NCBI GenBank assembly: GCA_965602855.1
Contig: CBFCZV010000010.1
Coordinates: 1 to 64,000, forward strand
Direction: 5' to 3'
DNA: 64,000 nt
Origin: LH-M37 sp965602855
Lineage (GTDB): Bacteria; Pseudomonadota; Gammaproteobacteria; SZUA-229
Shown: in pieces, positions 36,783 through 45,527 of the stretch
How the letters are laid out: each line of letters opens with the position of its first letter
How positions within the stretch are numbered: position 1 is the stretch's first letter
Notes under the pieces: model-generated
The model's database searches: none
Told to the model about the DNA's origin: nothing
What the model saw: the letters and a program-made list of their open reading frames with translations, nothing else
Program-made: the position numbers and the translations under genes

Positions 36783-36823
36783 ATGCTATCAGGCAGATTG
36801 AAAACAACATTGATTTATATCAG
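36783..36823 (-). promoter_or_regulatory. FNR/ANR-like box and -10 element for ompW
   Basis: TTGATTTATATCAG (36810-36823) matches the FNR/ANR consensus TTGAT-N4-ATCAA at nine of ten positions. On the minus strand TAGCAT (36788 to 36783) can serve as -10, placed so that the box would be centred near -40 from a start at about 36777, as in class II FNR promoters. The rest of the 279-base spacer 36691-36969 shows no gene. Confidence 0.5.
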
Positions 36824-36969
36824 GTCTTATAATGATTCTTAGAACCGGTCTAGTGGTTGGCTTTGAGATGTGAGTTTTAGTGCGGTTGTGACTTGCTGGT
36901 AGAGAAGTTTTCGACGGTGTTACAGGTAGCTGTAAAAACATGAATTGGAGATTGTTGGTAAAAAATACC

Positions 36970-37821
36970 TCAGCGCTTGCCGCCGCCACCCGCCGCAGCC
37001 AGCATCTTATCCATCAAGCGATCAGGTAAGAGCCTTTTTAAATAGCCAAATAAATAAGTGGGGAAGGTCACGTAATAACGAGCTTTGGGGCGACGTGTTT
37101 CCAGTGCGATAATGACTTTTTTGAGCACAGCCTCGGGTGGCAGGGTGAAGGGTACGGCGGGGCCTTCCTTCTTTAGCCTTTTCAGTACGCCTTTGTATCT
37201 GTCGTGGTGAATACTGTTTTCAATGTCGATATGCTTCTTCAGCATTTTGACACCGGTAGCACGGAACTGGCTCAAAATCGGGCCGGGCTCGACCAGTGAG
37301 ATATAGATATCAGTGTCAGCCAGTTCAAGCCTGAGCGTATCGCTCAATCCTTCAATGGCGAATTTGGAAGCATTGTAGGCACCACGAAACGGCATGGCGA
37401 CAAAACCGAGTACCGAACTGTTCTGGATAATGCGGCCATAGCCCTGACGACGCATCACTGGGATGATCAGATTGGTCAGCTCCTGCCAGCCAAAGACATT
37501 AGTTTCAAACTGGGTGCGTAAGGTGTCTCGGGATAAATCCTCGACTGCGCCGGGAATGCCGTAAGCGCCATTGTTGAACAAAGCATAAAGCTCACCATCC
37601 GTACGTTTGAGAATTTCATCGACAGCTGTGCGAATAGATTCTGAGTCGTCAAGATCCAGTTGCAGACTTTCCAGTCCTTCGTTATTCAGAGCTTCAACAC
37701 TTTCGGCTCGTCGGGCGGTGGCGAATACGCGATAGCCGTGTTTCTGCAAACCCTTGGCTACGCAATAACCGATACCGGTAGAGCAGCCGGTGATGAGAAT
37801 ACTTTTTGTGTTTGATGTCAT
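36970..37821 (-). CDS. Short-chain dehydrogenase/reductase, SDR family
   Basis: A classical SDR oxidoreductase of 283 residues using NAD(P)H. Seen: the cofactor loop TGCSTGIG (12-19), NNGAYG, the catalytic Ser in NSSVLGF, and YNASK with catalytic Tyr and Lys. Arg-rich FATARR after the second strand suggests NADP preference. The C-terminal extension of about 80 residues with PTYLFGYLKRLLP looks membrane-associated, as in SDRs acting on lipids or retinol-like substrates. No pathway partner lies beside it; substrate unknown. It diverges from aspS. Confidence 0.88.
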   Translation of the reverse strand: MTSNTKSILITGCSTGIGYCVAKGLQKHGYRVFATARRAESVEALNNEGLESLQLDLDDSESIRTAVDEILKRTDGELYALFNNGAYGIPGAVEDLSRDTLRTQFETNVFGWQELTNLIIPVMRRQGYGRIIQNSSVLGFVAMPFRGAYNASKFAIEGLSDTLRLELADTDIYISLVEPGPILSQFRATGVKMLKKHIDIENSIHHDRYKGVLKRLKKEGPAVPFTLPPEAVLKKVIIALETRRPKARYYVTFPTYLFGYLKRLLPDRLMDKMLAAAGGGGKR

Positions 37822-37941
37822 GGCCGAAGCTTATCATGTGCTCACTGGTATTTTGGCTATACCCAATATGGCTAGACTTGAACAAAACCCCCACAGGACG
37901 TAACATTCACCCCCATTTTCTTATCATCAAGCGGACAAATC

Positions 37942-39741
37942 ATGCGCAGCCATTATTGCGGAAAAGTTACTGAAGAATTTATCGATCAGGAAGTTACATT
38001 ATGTGGCTGGGTTAATCGTCGTCGTGACCACGGCGGGGTGATTTTTATCGATTTACGTGACCGCGAAGGTCTAGTGCAGATAGTGTTTGACCCCGATCGT
38101 GCCGAAATTTTTGAGATGGCTGAGCGCGTCCGTAATGAGTACGTGTTGCAGGTAAAAGGCCGAGTGCGTTTGCGTGGTGAAAGCGTAATTAACCCCAAGC
38201 TGGCGACCGGCAAGATTGAGATTCTTGGTCTGGAACTGACCGTACTCAACGCGTCTGAAACACCGCCATTCCAGTTAGACGATACCGACGTACACGAAGA
38301 CCTGCGTCTGCGTTACCGCTACATCGACCTGCGCCGCGACGAAATGCAAAAACGTATGCGATTGCGTAGCGACGTGACCGCTTATTTGCGTTTCTTCCTC
38401 GACAAGCGTGAGTTCTGGGATATTGAAACACCGATGCTGACCAAGGCGACACCAGAAGGTGCGCGTGATTATTTAGTGCCAAGTCGTACTCATCAGGGTA
38501 GTTTCTTCGCTTTGCCGCAGTCACCGCAGCTGTTCAAGCAGTTGCTGATGATGTCGGGTATGGATCGTTATTATCAAATCGTGCGTTGTTTCCGCGACGA
38601 AGACCTGCGTGCTGATCGCCAGCCTGAATTCACCCAGATTGATATCGAGACTTCGTTCATGGGCGAAGAAGAAGTCATGCAGCTCAACGAAGATATGATG
38701 CGTGGTCTGTTCAAAGACGTGCTCGACGTTGAATTGCAGAACCCGTTTCCACGTATGACTCACGCTGATGCCTTGCTGCGTTACGGTTCGGATAAGCCTG
38801 ATTTACGTATCCCAATGGAACTGGTTGATCTGGCTGACGTGATGAAAGATGTGGAGTTCAAAGTCTTCTCTGGCCCCGCCAACGATCCACACGGTCGCAT
38901 CGTAGTTCTAAAAGTACCCGGCGGTTCCAAACTGTCACGTAAAGAAATTGACGGTTACACCGAATTTGTTGGTCGCTACGGTGCCAAAGGTCTGGCCTGG
39001 ATTAAAGTTAACGATGTCGCCGAAGGTCGCGAAGGTTTGCAATCACCGATTGTGAAGTTCCTGCCGGATGAAGCGATTACTGCCATCATCGAAAAAGCTG
39101 ACATTCAGACTGGTGATATTCTGTTCTTCGGTGCCGGTGAAACCAGCGTGGTTAATGAATCGATGGGTGCGCTGCGCGTTAAACTTGGCGAAGACATGGG
39201 CATGGTTGAAGACATCTGGGCTCCGCTCTGGGTCGTCGATTTTCCCATGTTCGAACGCAACCGTGAAGGCCAGTGGACTTCATTGCATCACCCCTTTACC
39301 GCGCCTTCGGTTAATAGTCCTGAAGAGCTGGAAGCCGATCCCGGTGCGGCCTTGTCTCGCGCTTACGACATGGTGCTCAATGGCACTGAACTGGGTGGTG
39401 GTTCTGTGCGTATTCACGATATGGCGATGCAGGCATCAGTGCTGAAAGTACTGGGTATTTCTGATGAAGAAGCCGAAGAAAAATTTGGCTTCCTGCTCAC
39501 CGCGCTCAAATACGGTTGTCCTCCGCATGCAGGTTTAGCTTTTGGTTTAGATCGTTTGATCATGTTGATGTCGGGTGCGACTTCAATTCGTGATGTCATG
39601 GCCTTCCCGAAAACACAGACGGCGGCCTGTCCTTTGACTTCAGCGCCAGCTTCAGTTTCTAACGAGCATCTGAAAGAACTGAATTTGCGTTTGCGTAAGG
39701 TAGAAAAGAAAGAAGACGAAGCTGAGAAACCTGCGAGCTAA
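37942..39741 (+). CDS. aspS: Aspartate--tRNA ligase
   Basis: Class II aminoacyl-tRNA synthetase. 599 residues: an OB-fold anticodon-binding domain (1-110), the catalytic core with motif 2 FRDEDLRADRQPEFTQID, a bacterial GAD insertion domain (about 290-420), and motif 3 HAGLAFGLDRLIML. Whether it is discriminating or also charges tRNA-Asn cannot be told by eye. nadA follows after two bases, so both are probably one transcript. Confidence 0.97.
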   Translation: MRSHYCGKVTEEFIDQEVTLCGWVNRRRDHGGVIFIDLRDREGLVQIVFDPDRAEIFEMAERVRNEYVLQVKGRVRLRGESVINPKLATGKIEILGLELTVLNASETPPFQLDDTDVHEDLRLRYRYIDLRRDEMQKRMRLRSDVTAYLRFFLDKREFWDIETPMLTKATPEGARDYLVPSRTHQGSFFALPQSPQLFKQLLMMSGMDRYYQIVRCFRDEDLRADRQPEFTQIDIETSFMGEEEVMQLNEDMMRGLFKDVLDVELQNPFPRMTHADALLRYGSDKPDLRIPMELVDLADVMKDVEFKVFSGPANDPHGRIVVLKVPGGSKLSRKEIDGYTEFVGRYGAKGLAWIKVNDVAEGREGLQSPIVKFLPDEAITAIIEKADIQTGDILFFGAGETSVVNESMGALRVKLGEDMGMVEDIWAPLWVVDFPMFERNREGQWTSLHHPFTAPSVNSPEELEADPGAALSRAYDMVLNGTELGGGSVRIHDMAMQASVLKVLGISDEEAEEKFGFLLTALKYGCPPHAGLAFGLDRLIMLMSGATSIRDVMAFPKTQTAACPLTSAPASVSNEHLKELNLRLRKVEKKEDEAEKPAS

Positions 39742-39743
39742 AC

Positions 39744-40835
39744 ATGAGTATCGCCATACAAACTTATAGCCTTCTCGATGACCAGGAATGTGAAGATCGC
39801 ATTCGTGCCGCCAAGGAAAAGTTGGGCGAAAAACTGGTTATTCTCGGTCATCATTATCAACGTGATGAAGTTTTCAATCACACTGATTTTGCGGGCGACT
39901 CATTAAAGCTATCTCGCGAAGCAGCCAACTCTAAAGCAGACTATATCGTTTTCTGCGGCGTGCATTTTATGGCTGAAGTGGCCGACATTCTTTCGCGTCC
40001 CGAGCAAATCTCGATTTTGCCTGATATGTCTGCCGGTTGTTCAATGGCAGACATGGCCGATCTTCGTCGAGTAGAGCAAGCCTGGAAAGAGTTGTCTGAA
40101 ATTTTAGATCCTGATGAAATGATTTCACCAGTGACCTACATTAATTCCGCCGCTGACCTGAAAGCTTTTTGTGGTGAACACGGTGGCATTGTCTGTACCT
40201 CAACCAATGCACGTCACGTACTGGAATGGTGTTTCAAACAACGCGAAAAAGTTTTGTTCTTCCCCGATCAACACCTGGGTCGTAATACATATGCGGCCAT
40301 GGGGTTGTCCATGGATGAAATCGTCGTCTGGGATTACGACAAACCGCTGGGTGGTTTAACGCCAGAAGAAATCCACAAAGCCAAAATGATTTTGTGGAAA
40401 GGTTTTTGTTCAGTGCACCAGATGTTCAAACCCGAACAGATTGATAAGTTCAAAGAGAAGTATCCCGAGACTCAGGTTATCTCTCATCCTGAAAGCTCAT
40501 ACGAAGTCTGTCAGAAATCGGATTATGTTGGTTCTACTGAATTCATTATCAACACCATCGCTAAAAGCGAGGCGGGTAGTCGCTGGTTAGTCGGCACCGA
40601 GTTGAATCTAGTGAATCGTTTGCACGAGCAGTTTCAACACGAAGGCAAGAATGTACATTTTATGTCTCCGACGGTGTGCATGTGCTCCACGATGTTTCGT
40701 ATTGATCCGCAGCATTTATTGTGGGTTCTGGAGAACCTGGTTGAAGGCAATGTGGTGAATCAGATTGGTGTGCCGGAGGAAGTAGCTAAGCAGGCGAAGA
40801 TAGCACTTGATCGGATGTTGGAAATTTCTCCCTAA
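39744..40835 (+). CDS. nadA: Quinolinate synthase
   Basis: [4Fe-4S] enzyme that condenses iminoaspartate with dihydroxyacetone phosphate to quinolinate, the start of de novo NAD synthesis. The 363 residues contain the cluster cysteines in VFCGVHFMAE, GGIVCTSTNA and SPTVCMCSTM, and HHYQRDEV near the N-terminus. Length and motifs are typical. NadE in the same window catalyses the last step of the pathway. Confidence 0.96.
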   Translation: MSIAIQTYSLLDDQECEDRIRAAKEKLGEKLVILGHHYQRDEVFNHTDFAGDSLKLSREAANSKADYIVFCGVHFMAEVADILSRPEQISILPDMSAGCSMADMADLRRVEQAWKELSEILDPDEMISPVTYINSAADLKAFCGEHGGIVCTSTNARHVLEWCFKQREKVLFFPDQHLGRNTYAAMGLSMDEIVVWDYDKPLGGLTPEEIHKAKMILWKGFCSVHQMFKPEQIDKFKEKYPETQVISHPESSYEVCQKSDYVGSTEFIINTIAKSEAGSRWLVGTELNLVNRLHEQFQHEGKNVHFMSPTVCMCSTMFRIDPQHLLWVLENLVEGNVVNQIGVPEEVAKQAKIALDRMLEISP

Positions 40836-40837
40836 CT

Positions 40838-40941
40838 GTCATTCCGACAGAGCGCAGCGACGAGGATTCTTATTCTTGTCGCAGCCACTACCACCAATGT
40901 TTCAGCTCGATATTTCGGTGGATGAGAATCAATAGAATCCT
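40838..40941. repeat. Palindromic intergenic repeat element
   Basis: The spacer after nadA begins TGTCATTCCGACAGAGCGCA and contains an imperfect inverted repeat: AGGATTCT-T-ATTCT (40863-40876) against AGAAT-CAAT-AGAATCCT (40925-40941). The TGTCATTCCGA start resembles dispersed palindromic repeats found between genes in many proteobacteria. There is only one copy here, and no T-run, so it is not a terminator of the usual kind. Confidence 0.5.
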
Positions 40942-40976
40942 CCCCATCACCCCAACTCTCCGCTAAACTGCCCCTC

Positions 40977-41636
40977 ATGCGAGAAGCGGTCGTTTTAGTA
41001 CATGGTATCTGGATGAATGGTCTGGAATTCTGGCGTTTACGTCGGGGTCTGGAGCGTGCTGGTTACGAGTGCCATGTCTTTAAATACCACGTCTGGGGCA
41101 AGTCCCTGGGCGATACGGCGGAGCGCTTGCATGAGTTTGCTGAAAGCATTGATGCACCGGTGGTGCATTTTGTTGCGCATAGTCTGGGTGGCATTGTTCT
41201 GATGCACCTGTTCGATCAATTCCCGTTTGCTAAAGAAGGCCGAGTTGTGTTGCTGGCGAGCCCGGTCAATGGCAGCGTGGTGGCGCAGCGTCTGGGGCGT
41301 ACGGTATTGACCCGCTGGGCGGTGGGGCAAGGTCTGGAGCAGGGGCTGGACGGCAATGTGCCCGCATGGCGGGGCTGGCGGGATATTGGCACGATTTCAG
41401 GTAGTCTGCCTCTGGGTGTGGGGCTGCTGGTCGGTGGCCTGGATGTGCCTCACGATGGTACGGTTTCTGTCGAAGAAACTCAATTAGACAGGGTGACTGA
41501 TGGCATTATCCTGCCGGTGAGCCACATGGGGATACTATTTTCATCTGAGGTTAAGATGCAGGTGATTATTTTTTTGCGGGCGGGTAAGTTTGATGAAGCC
41601 ACCGTGACCCCGATTCCTGATTCTGGTATGGCATAG
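40977..41636 (+). CDS. Alpha/beta hydrolase, lipase/esterase-like
   Basis: A 219-residue alpha/beta-hydrolase. Seen: VLVHGIWMNG with the oxyanion-hole region, the nucleophile elbow AHSLGG with Ser, the probable acid in PHDGTVSVEE, and the catalytic His in PVSHMGILF. The pattern resembles triacylglycerol lipase/PGAP1-like hydrolases. No signal peptide is visible, so it is likely cytosolic. Substrate unknown. The gene lies between nadA and ruvC without an operon partner. Confidence 0.82.
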   Translation: MREAVVLVHGIWMNGLEFWRLRRGLERAGYECHVFKYHVWGKSLGDTAERLHEFAESIDAPVVHFVAHSLGGIVLMHLFDQFPFAKEGRVVLLASPVNGSVVAQRLGRTVLTRWAVGQGLEQGLDGNVPAWRGWRDIGTISGSLPLGVGLLVGGLDVPHDGTVSVEETQLDRVTDGIILPVSHMGILFSSEVKMQVIIFLRAGKFDEATVTPIPDSGMA

Positions 41637-41740
41637 GCGGGTTCTTTTTTATCCAACAACGATACGCGCAATGTTAGACTCTGCAGGCAAATAAGGCTCG
41701 GTCATGGAGTGGCTTTAATAATAAAAATAGTGGTCAAACT

Positions 41741-42265
41741 TTGAAATCAAAAATACGCATCATCGGTATCGATCCAGGCTCTCGCACGACGGGCTATGGG
41801 ATTCTCGACACCGATGGTTTTCGTCATGCCTATGTCGCCAGTGGTTTTATCCCTGTTAAAGGCGATGCTCTGCCGGAACGACTGGGTATCATTTTTCGGG
41901 AAGTGGCTGCGGTGATTGAAGAATGGCAGCCAGAATCGATGGCGATTGAGCAGGTGTTTATGGGCCGCAATGCCGATTCTGCGCTCAAGCTGGGGCAGGC
42001 GCGAGGTGCGGCGATATGCGCCGGGGTTCAGGCAAATTTGAGTGTTGATGAATACGCTGCACGTGTCATCAAAAAAGCTGTAGTTGGTACGGGTGCGGCG
42101 GATAAACAACAAATACAATTAATGATGCAGAAATTATTGGGTCTGGAACAAAAATTACAAAGCGATGAAGCTGACGCGTTGGCGATTGCCATGTGTCACG
42201 CTAATCATGCGCACGTTAAGTCGGTGGGCGTGGTGCGCGGTTCACGTCGGGGACGTTGGGTATGA
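41741..42265 (+). CDS. ruvC: Holliday junction endonuclease RuvC
   Basis: Dimeric resolvase that cuts Holliday junctions moved by RuvAB. The 174 residues hold the acidic catalytic residues in IGIDPGSRTTGYG, AIEQVFMGRN and SDEADALAIAMCH. The start is a TTG at 41741, the only one giving the usual N-terminus (about eight residues before the first Asp); its binding site is weak. The stop overlaps the ruvA ATG (ATGA). Confidence 0.95.
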   Translation: MKSKIRIIGIDPGSRTTGYGILDTDGFRHAYVASGFIPVKGDALPERLGIIFREVAAVIEEWQPESMAIEQVFMGRNADSALKLGQARGAAICAGVQANLSVDEYAARVIKKAVVGTGAADKQQIQLMMQKLLGLEQKLQSDEADALAIAMCHANHAHVKSVGVVRGSRRGRWV

Positions 42266-42867
42266 TAGGTCGATTGAGTGGATTGCTGCTGGAAAAACAG
42301 CCGCCGCAGTTATTGGTCGATGTGCAGGGTGTGGGCTATGAACTTGAAGCACCGATGTCGACCTTTTACCAGTTACCGGCGATGGGTGAATCGGTCACTT
42401 TGCACATTCATATGGTGGTGCGTGAGGATGCGCAATTACTGTACGCTTTTTATAGTCTGTCTGAACGTCAGTTATTTAGAGACCTGATCAAGATTAATGG
42501 TGTTGGCCCCAAGCTGGCTTTGACCATTCTTTCTGGTGTAACGGCTGAAGAATTTACCCGCTGTGTGATGGAAAGTGATGCCAAGGCTTTAACCGCTTTG
42601 CCGGGTGTTGGTAAGAAAACTGCCGAGCGTTTGATCGTGGAGTTACGTGATCGGTTAGCGAAGCATGCTGATGCCGTTTTGCCGAGTGCGGGTAGTGTGG
42701 CTGGTTTGAAAGTGGATTCAAATCCGATCAGCGATGCGGTGAGTGCTTTGACTTCACTGGGTTATAAGGCGCAGGAAGCGAGTCAGATGGTTCGAGCAAT
42801 TGAGACCGAAGGGTTGACCACGGAAGCCATTATTAAAGCAGCGCTTAAAGGAATGGTGAAAGCATGA
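42262..42867 (+). CDS. ruvA: Holliday junction DNA helicase subunit RuvA
   Basis: Tetrameric junction-binding protein. About 201 residues: an OB-fold N-terminus (MIGRLSGLL), two helix-hairpin-helix motifs (INGVGPKLALTIL and LPGVGKKTAERLI), and a flexible C-terminal domain that contacts RuvB (AVSALTSLGYKAQEA). ATG 42262 is chosen over an in-frame TTG two codons earlier because it matches the family N-terminus and overlaps the ruvC stop. Confidence 0.97.
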   Translation: MIGRLSGLLLEKQPPQLLVDVQGVGYELEAPMSTFYQLPAMGESVTLHIHMVVREDAQLLYAFYSLSERQLFRDLIKINGVGPKLALTILSGVTAEEFTRCVMESDAKALTALPGVGKKTAERLIVELRDRLAKHADAVLPSAGSVAGLKVDSNPISDAVSALTSLGYKAQEASQMVRAIETEGLTTEAIIKAALKGMVKA

Positions 42868-43919
42868 CGCAAGAGCGCATCATTACTGGTGAGCAGTCTG
42901 ATGAAGAAGTGGCGATTGATCGTGCTATTCGACCGCAGTTGCTCAAAGATTATCGGGGGCAACCTGCGGTTACTGAACAGTTAGAGATTTTTATTCCTGC
43001 GGCAAAAGGGCGTAGTGAAGCACTGGATCATTTATTGTTTTTTGGTCCACCGGGTTTGGGTAAAACTACTCTGGCACATATTGTCGCCAATGAAATGGAT
43101 GCAACTTTGCATTCGACTTCGGGGCCTGTGCTGGAGCGTCCTGGTGATCTGGCTGCGCTGCTGACCAACCTCGAACCCCACGATGTTTTATTTGTTGATG
43201 AGATTCATCGTCTGAGTCCGGTGGTGGAAGAAATTTTGTATCCGGCGATGGAAGATCATCAGCTGGATATCATGATCGGTGAAGGCCCGGCGGCGCGTTC
43301 GATTAAATTAGATTTACCGCCATTCACGCTGGTGGGTGCAACCACCAGAGCGGGTTCGTTAACATCGCCGCTACGAGATCGTTTTGGTATCGTGCTGCGA
43401 CTAGATTTTTATTCGGTGCCCGATTTAACCCATATCGTACAGCGCACCGCCAGCATCTTAAATGTTGAAATGGATATAGAAGGCGCGACCGAAGTAGCTC
43501 GTCGTGCTCGTGGTACGCCGCGTATTGCCAATCGTCTGTTGCGCCGAGTGCGTGATTACGCACAGGTTAAAGCCGATGGTAAAATTACGAATGATGTAGC
43601 TTCAAAGGCGCTTAAATTGTTGAACGTTGATCCGGTTGGTTTTGATGTTATGGATACACGTTTGCTGAGAGCTGTTATTGATAAGTTCAATGGTGGTCCG
43701 GTGGGTGTGGAAAATCTGGCGGCGGCGATCGGTGAAGAGCGCGATACCATTGAAGATGTGATCGAGCCTTATCTGATTCAGCAGGGCTATTTAATGCGTA
43801 CACCCAGAGGACGTGTGGCAACACCAAAGGTGTACCAGCATTTTGGCCTCAGGCAGCCGGTGAATGAACAACTGACTCAGGCAACATTGGAGCTACCCGA
43901 TGCTGATTGTGAAAAATAA
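42864..43919 (+). CDS. ruvB: Holliday junction DNA helicase motor RuvB
   Basis: AAA+ hexamer that drives branch migration. 351 residues: Walker A GPPGLGKT at 61-68, Walker B LFVDEIHR, sensor 1 GATTRAG, the arginine finger region (PLRDRFG), and a winged-helix C-terminal domain (TPRGRVATPKVYQHFG). Overlaps ruvA by four bases. Confidence 0.98.
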   Translation: MTQERIITGEQSDEEVAIDRAIRPQLLKDYRGQPAVTEQLEIFIPAAKGRSEALDHLLFFGPPGLGKTTLAHIVANEMDATLHSTSGPVLERPGDLAALLTNLEPHDVLFVDEIHRLSPVVEEILYPAMEDHQLDIMIGEGPAARSIKLDLPPFTLVGATTRAGSLTSPLRDRFGIVLRLDFYSVPDLTHIVQRTASILNVEMDIEGATEVARRARGTPRIANRLLRRVRDYAQVKADGKITNDVASKALKLLNVDPVGFDVMDTRLLRAVIDKFNGGPVGVENLAAAIGEERDTIEDVIEPYLIQQGYLMRTPRGRVATPKVYQHFGLRQPVNEQLTQATLELPDADCEK

Positions 43920-43934
43920 TAAAAGGGTATGAGT

Positions 43935-44357
43935 GTGAGCAATTCAGAAAATGAATTTTTATGGCCGGTGCGTGTCTATTACGAGGATACGGATTCGGGT
44001 GGTGTCGTCTATTACGCCAATTATTTAAAATTCATGGAGCGTGCGCGCACCGAAATGTTACGCAGCCTGGGTTTTGAACAGGATCAATTGAGAAATGAGT
44101 ATGGTGTTATTTTTGTGGTGCACAGTTTATCAGCGCAATATAAAAAGCCCGCTGTGTTCAATGATGAATTAATAGTGAAAACAAAAATAAGTGGTTGTAA
44201 AAGAACTAGCTTAATTTTTTCGCAAATAGTGATGCGGGCCTCTGATGAGGTGATACTTTGTGCTTCAGATATAAAAGTGGCCTGTATTAATGCAGAAGAA
44301 TTCACAACTACAGTGATTCCAGGAATAATGTTGTCTAAAATTAAAGAGGGGGGTTAG
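43935..44357 (+). CDS. ybgC: Tol-Pal system acyl-CoA thioesterase YbgC
   Basis: Hotdog-fold thioesterase, first gene of the Tol-Pal operon; it hydrolyses acyl-CoA and is linked to phospholipid metabolism. The 140 residues contain the active-site block VYYEDTDSGGVVYYANYL with the catalytic Asp. The GTG at 43935 is chosen because AAAAGGG lies seven bases before it; an ATG two codons earlier (43929) is only one base from that site. tolQ follows two bases later. Confidence 0.92.
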   Translation: MSNSENEFLWPVRVYYEDTDSGGVVYYANYLKFMERARTEMLRSLGFEQDQLRNEYGVIFVVHSLSAQYKKPAVFNDELIVKTKISGCKRTSLIFSQIVMRASDEVILCASDIKVACINAEEFTTTVIPGIMLSKIKEGG

Positions 44358-44359
44358 CA

Positions 44360-45094
44360 GTGGAAGCCGATATGTCGATATTGAGTCTGGTTGCACGTGC
44401 GAGTGTTACCGTTCAGCTGGTGATGTTTGTTCTGCTGGCTGCATCCGTTTTGTCCTGGGTCATTATTTACCTTAAATATGATGTGCTGAAAAATGCGAGT
44501 GAAAACGCGATGCGTTTTGAGGATCAGTTCTGGTCGGGAATTAATTTATCTGATTTGTATGCTCGGGTTAAAAAGAATACAGAGCATGGCAGTGGCATGG
44601 CACGTATTTTTGTCGCCGGGTTTGCAGAATATATTCGGGTGCACAAGCACGCATCGAACAATACGGAAATGATGCTGTCTGGCGTGCAGCGTAGTATGAA
44701 AGTAGCTCTGGCGCGGGAAGAAGAGCGACTTGATTCACATTTATCTATGCTGGCGACGATTGGCTCAATCAGCCCGTATATAGGACTGTTTGGTACGGTG
44801 TGGGGGATTATGCGTTCCTTCATTGCGCTGGGTTCGGTGCAGCACGCCAGCTTAGCCATGGTAGCACCGGGTATTGCTGAAGCCTTGATTGCGACGGCGA
44901 TGGGACTGTTTGCAGCAATCCCTGCTGTGATCGCTTACAACCGTTATGCCGAACGTGTTGATCGTCTGGCTGTCTCCTATGAGAACTTTGCTGAAGAATT
45001 TGCCACTATTTTGCAACGCCAAAGTCAGTGCTTGCAGAACGAGGGTGGTGATCAGTGTGAAGAAGGTGCTTCAATTTCTGAGGATAAAGTTTAA
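44360..45094 (+). CDS. tolQ: Tol-Pal system proton channel subunit TolQ
   Basis: ExbB/MotA-like inner-membrane protein that forms the energising complex with TolR and TolA. 244 residues with three membrane helices: about 15-37, then ATIGSISPYIGLFGTVWGIM (about 135-155) and a third near 170-195 (EALIATAMGLFAAIPAVIAYN). The start is GTG with GAGGGGGG about six bases upstream. Followed five bases later by tolR. Confidence 0.96.
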   Translation: MEADMSILSLVARASVTVQLVMFVLLAASVLSWVIIYLKYDVLKNASENAMRFEDQFWSGINLSDLYARVKKNTEHGSGMARIFVAGFAEYIRVHKHASNNTEMMLSGVQRSMKVALAREEERLDSHLSMLATIGSISPYIGLFGTVWGIMRSFIALGSVQHASLAMVAPGIAEALIATAMGLFAAIPAVIAYNRYAERVDRLAVSYENFAEEFATILQRQSQCLQNEGGDQCEEGASISEDKV

Positions 45095-45099
45095 AGCTC

Positions 45100-45522
45100 A
45101 TGCCTCGTCATCGTAAACGTAGAGCCGTTGCTGAAATCAATGTGGTGCCTTACATTGATGTCATGCTGGTGTTGTTGATTATTTTTATGATCACGGCACC
45201 TTTGATACAGCAGGGTGTAGAGATCGATTTGCCGCAGGCGAATGCTAATCCTTTGCCGCCTGATCAACGTGAGCCGGTGGTGTTAACGGTGAGTAAAACC
45301 GGTGAGTATTATTTGAATATCGGTGAGAAAATCAAAGAGCCTATTAGTGAAGAAGTATTGGTGCATCGTGTTGCTGCGGTAGTTAAGTATCAACCGGATA
45401 CCCCCGTGCTGGTTCGCGGTGATCATAATGTGGATTATGGCAGCATTACCAATGCCATGGTGTTATTGCAGACAGCCGGTGTGGAAAAAGTCGGTTTGAT
45501 GACTGATCAGCCGGACAATTAA
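45100..45522 (+). CDS. tolR: Tol-Pal system protein TolR
   Basis: ExbD-family protein with one N-terminal membrane helix (YIDVMLVLLIIFMITAPL) containing the Asp needed for proton-driven function, and a periplasmic domain. The N-terminus is the typical basic MPRHRKRRAVAEINVVP. 140 residues, normal. It lies between tolQ and tolA with five bases on each side. Confidence 0.96.
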   Translation: MPRHRKRRAVAEINVVPYIDVMLVLLIIFMITAPLIQQGVEIDLPQANANPLPPDQREPVVLTVSKTGEYYLNIGEKIKEPISEEVLVHRVAAVVKYQPDTPVLVRGDHNVDYGSITNAMVLLQTAGVEKVGLMTDQPDN

Positions 45523-45527
45523 AAATA

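Noticed and set aside
36789..36989. Minus-strand frame of 66 codons between ompW and the SDR gene
   Set aside because: Overlaps the SDR end, no start signal, low-complexity product; the stretch more likely holds the ompW control region.
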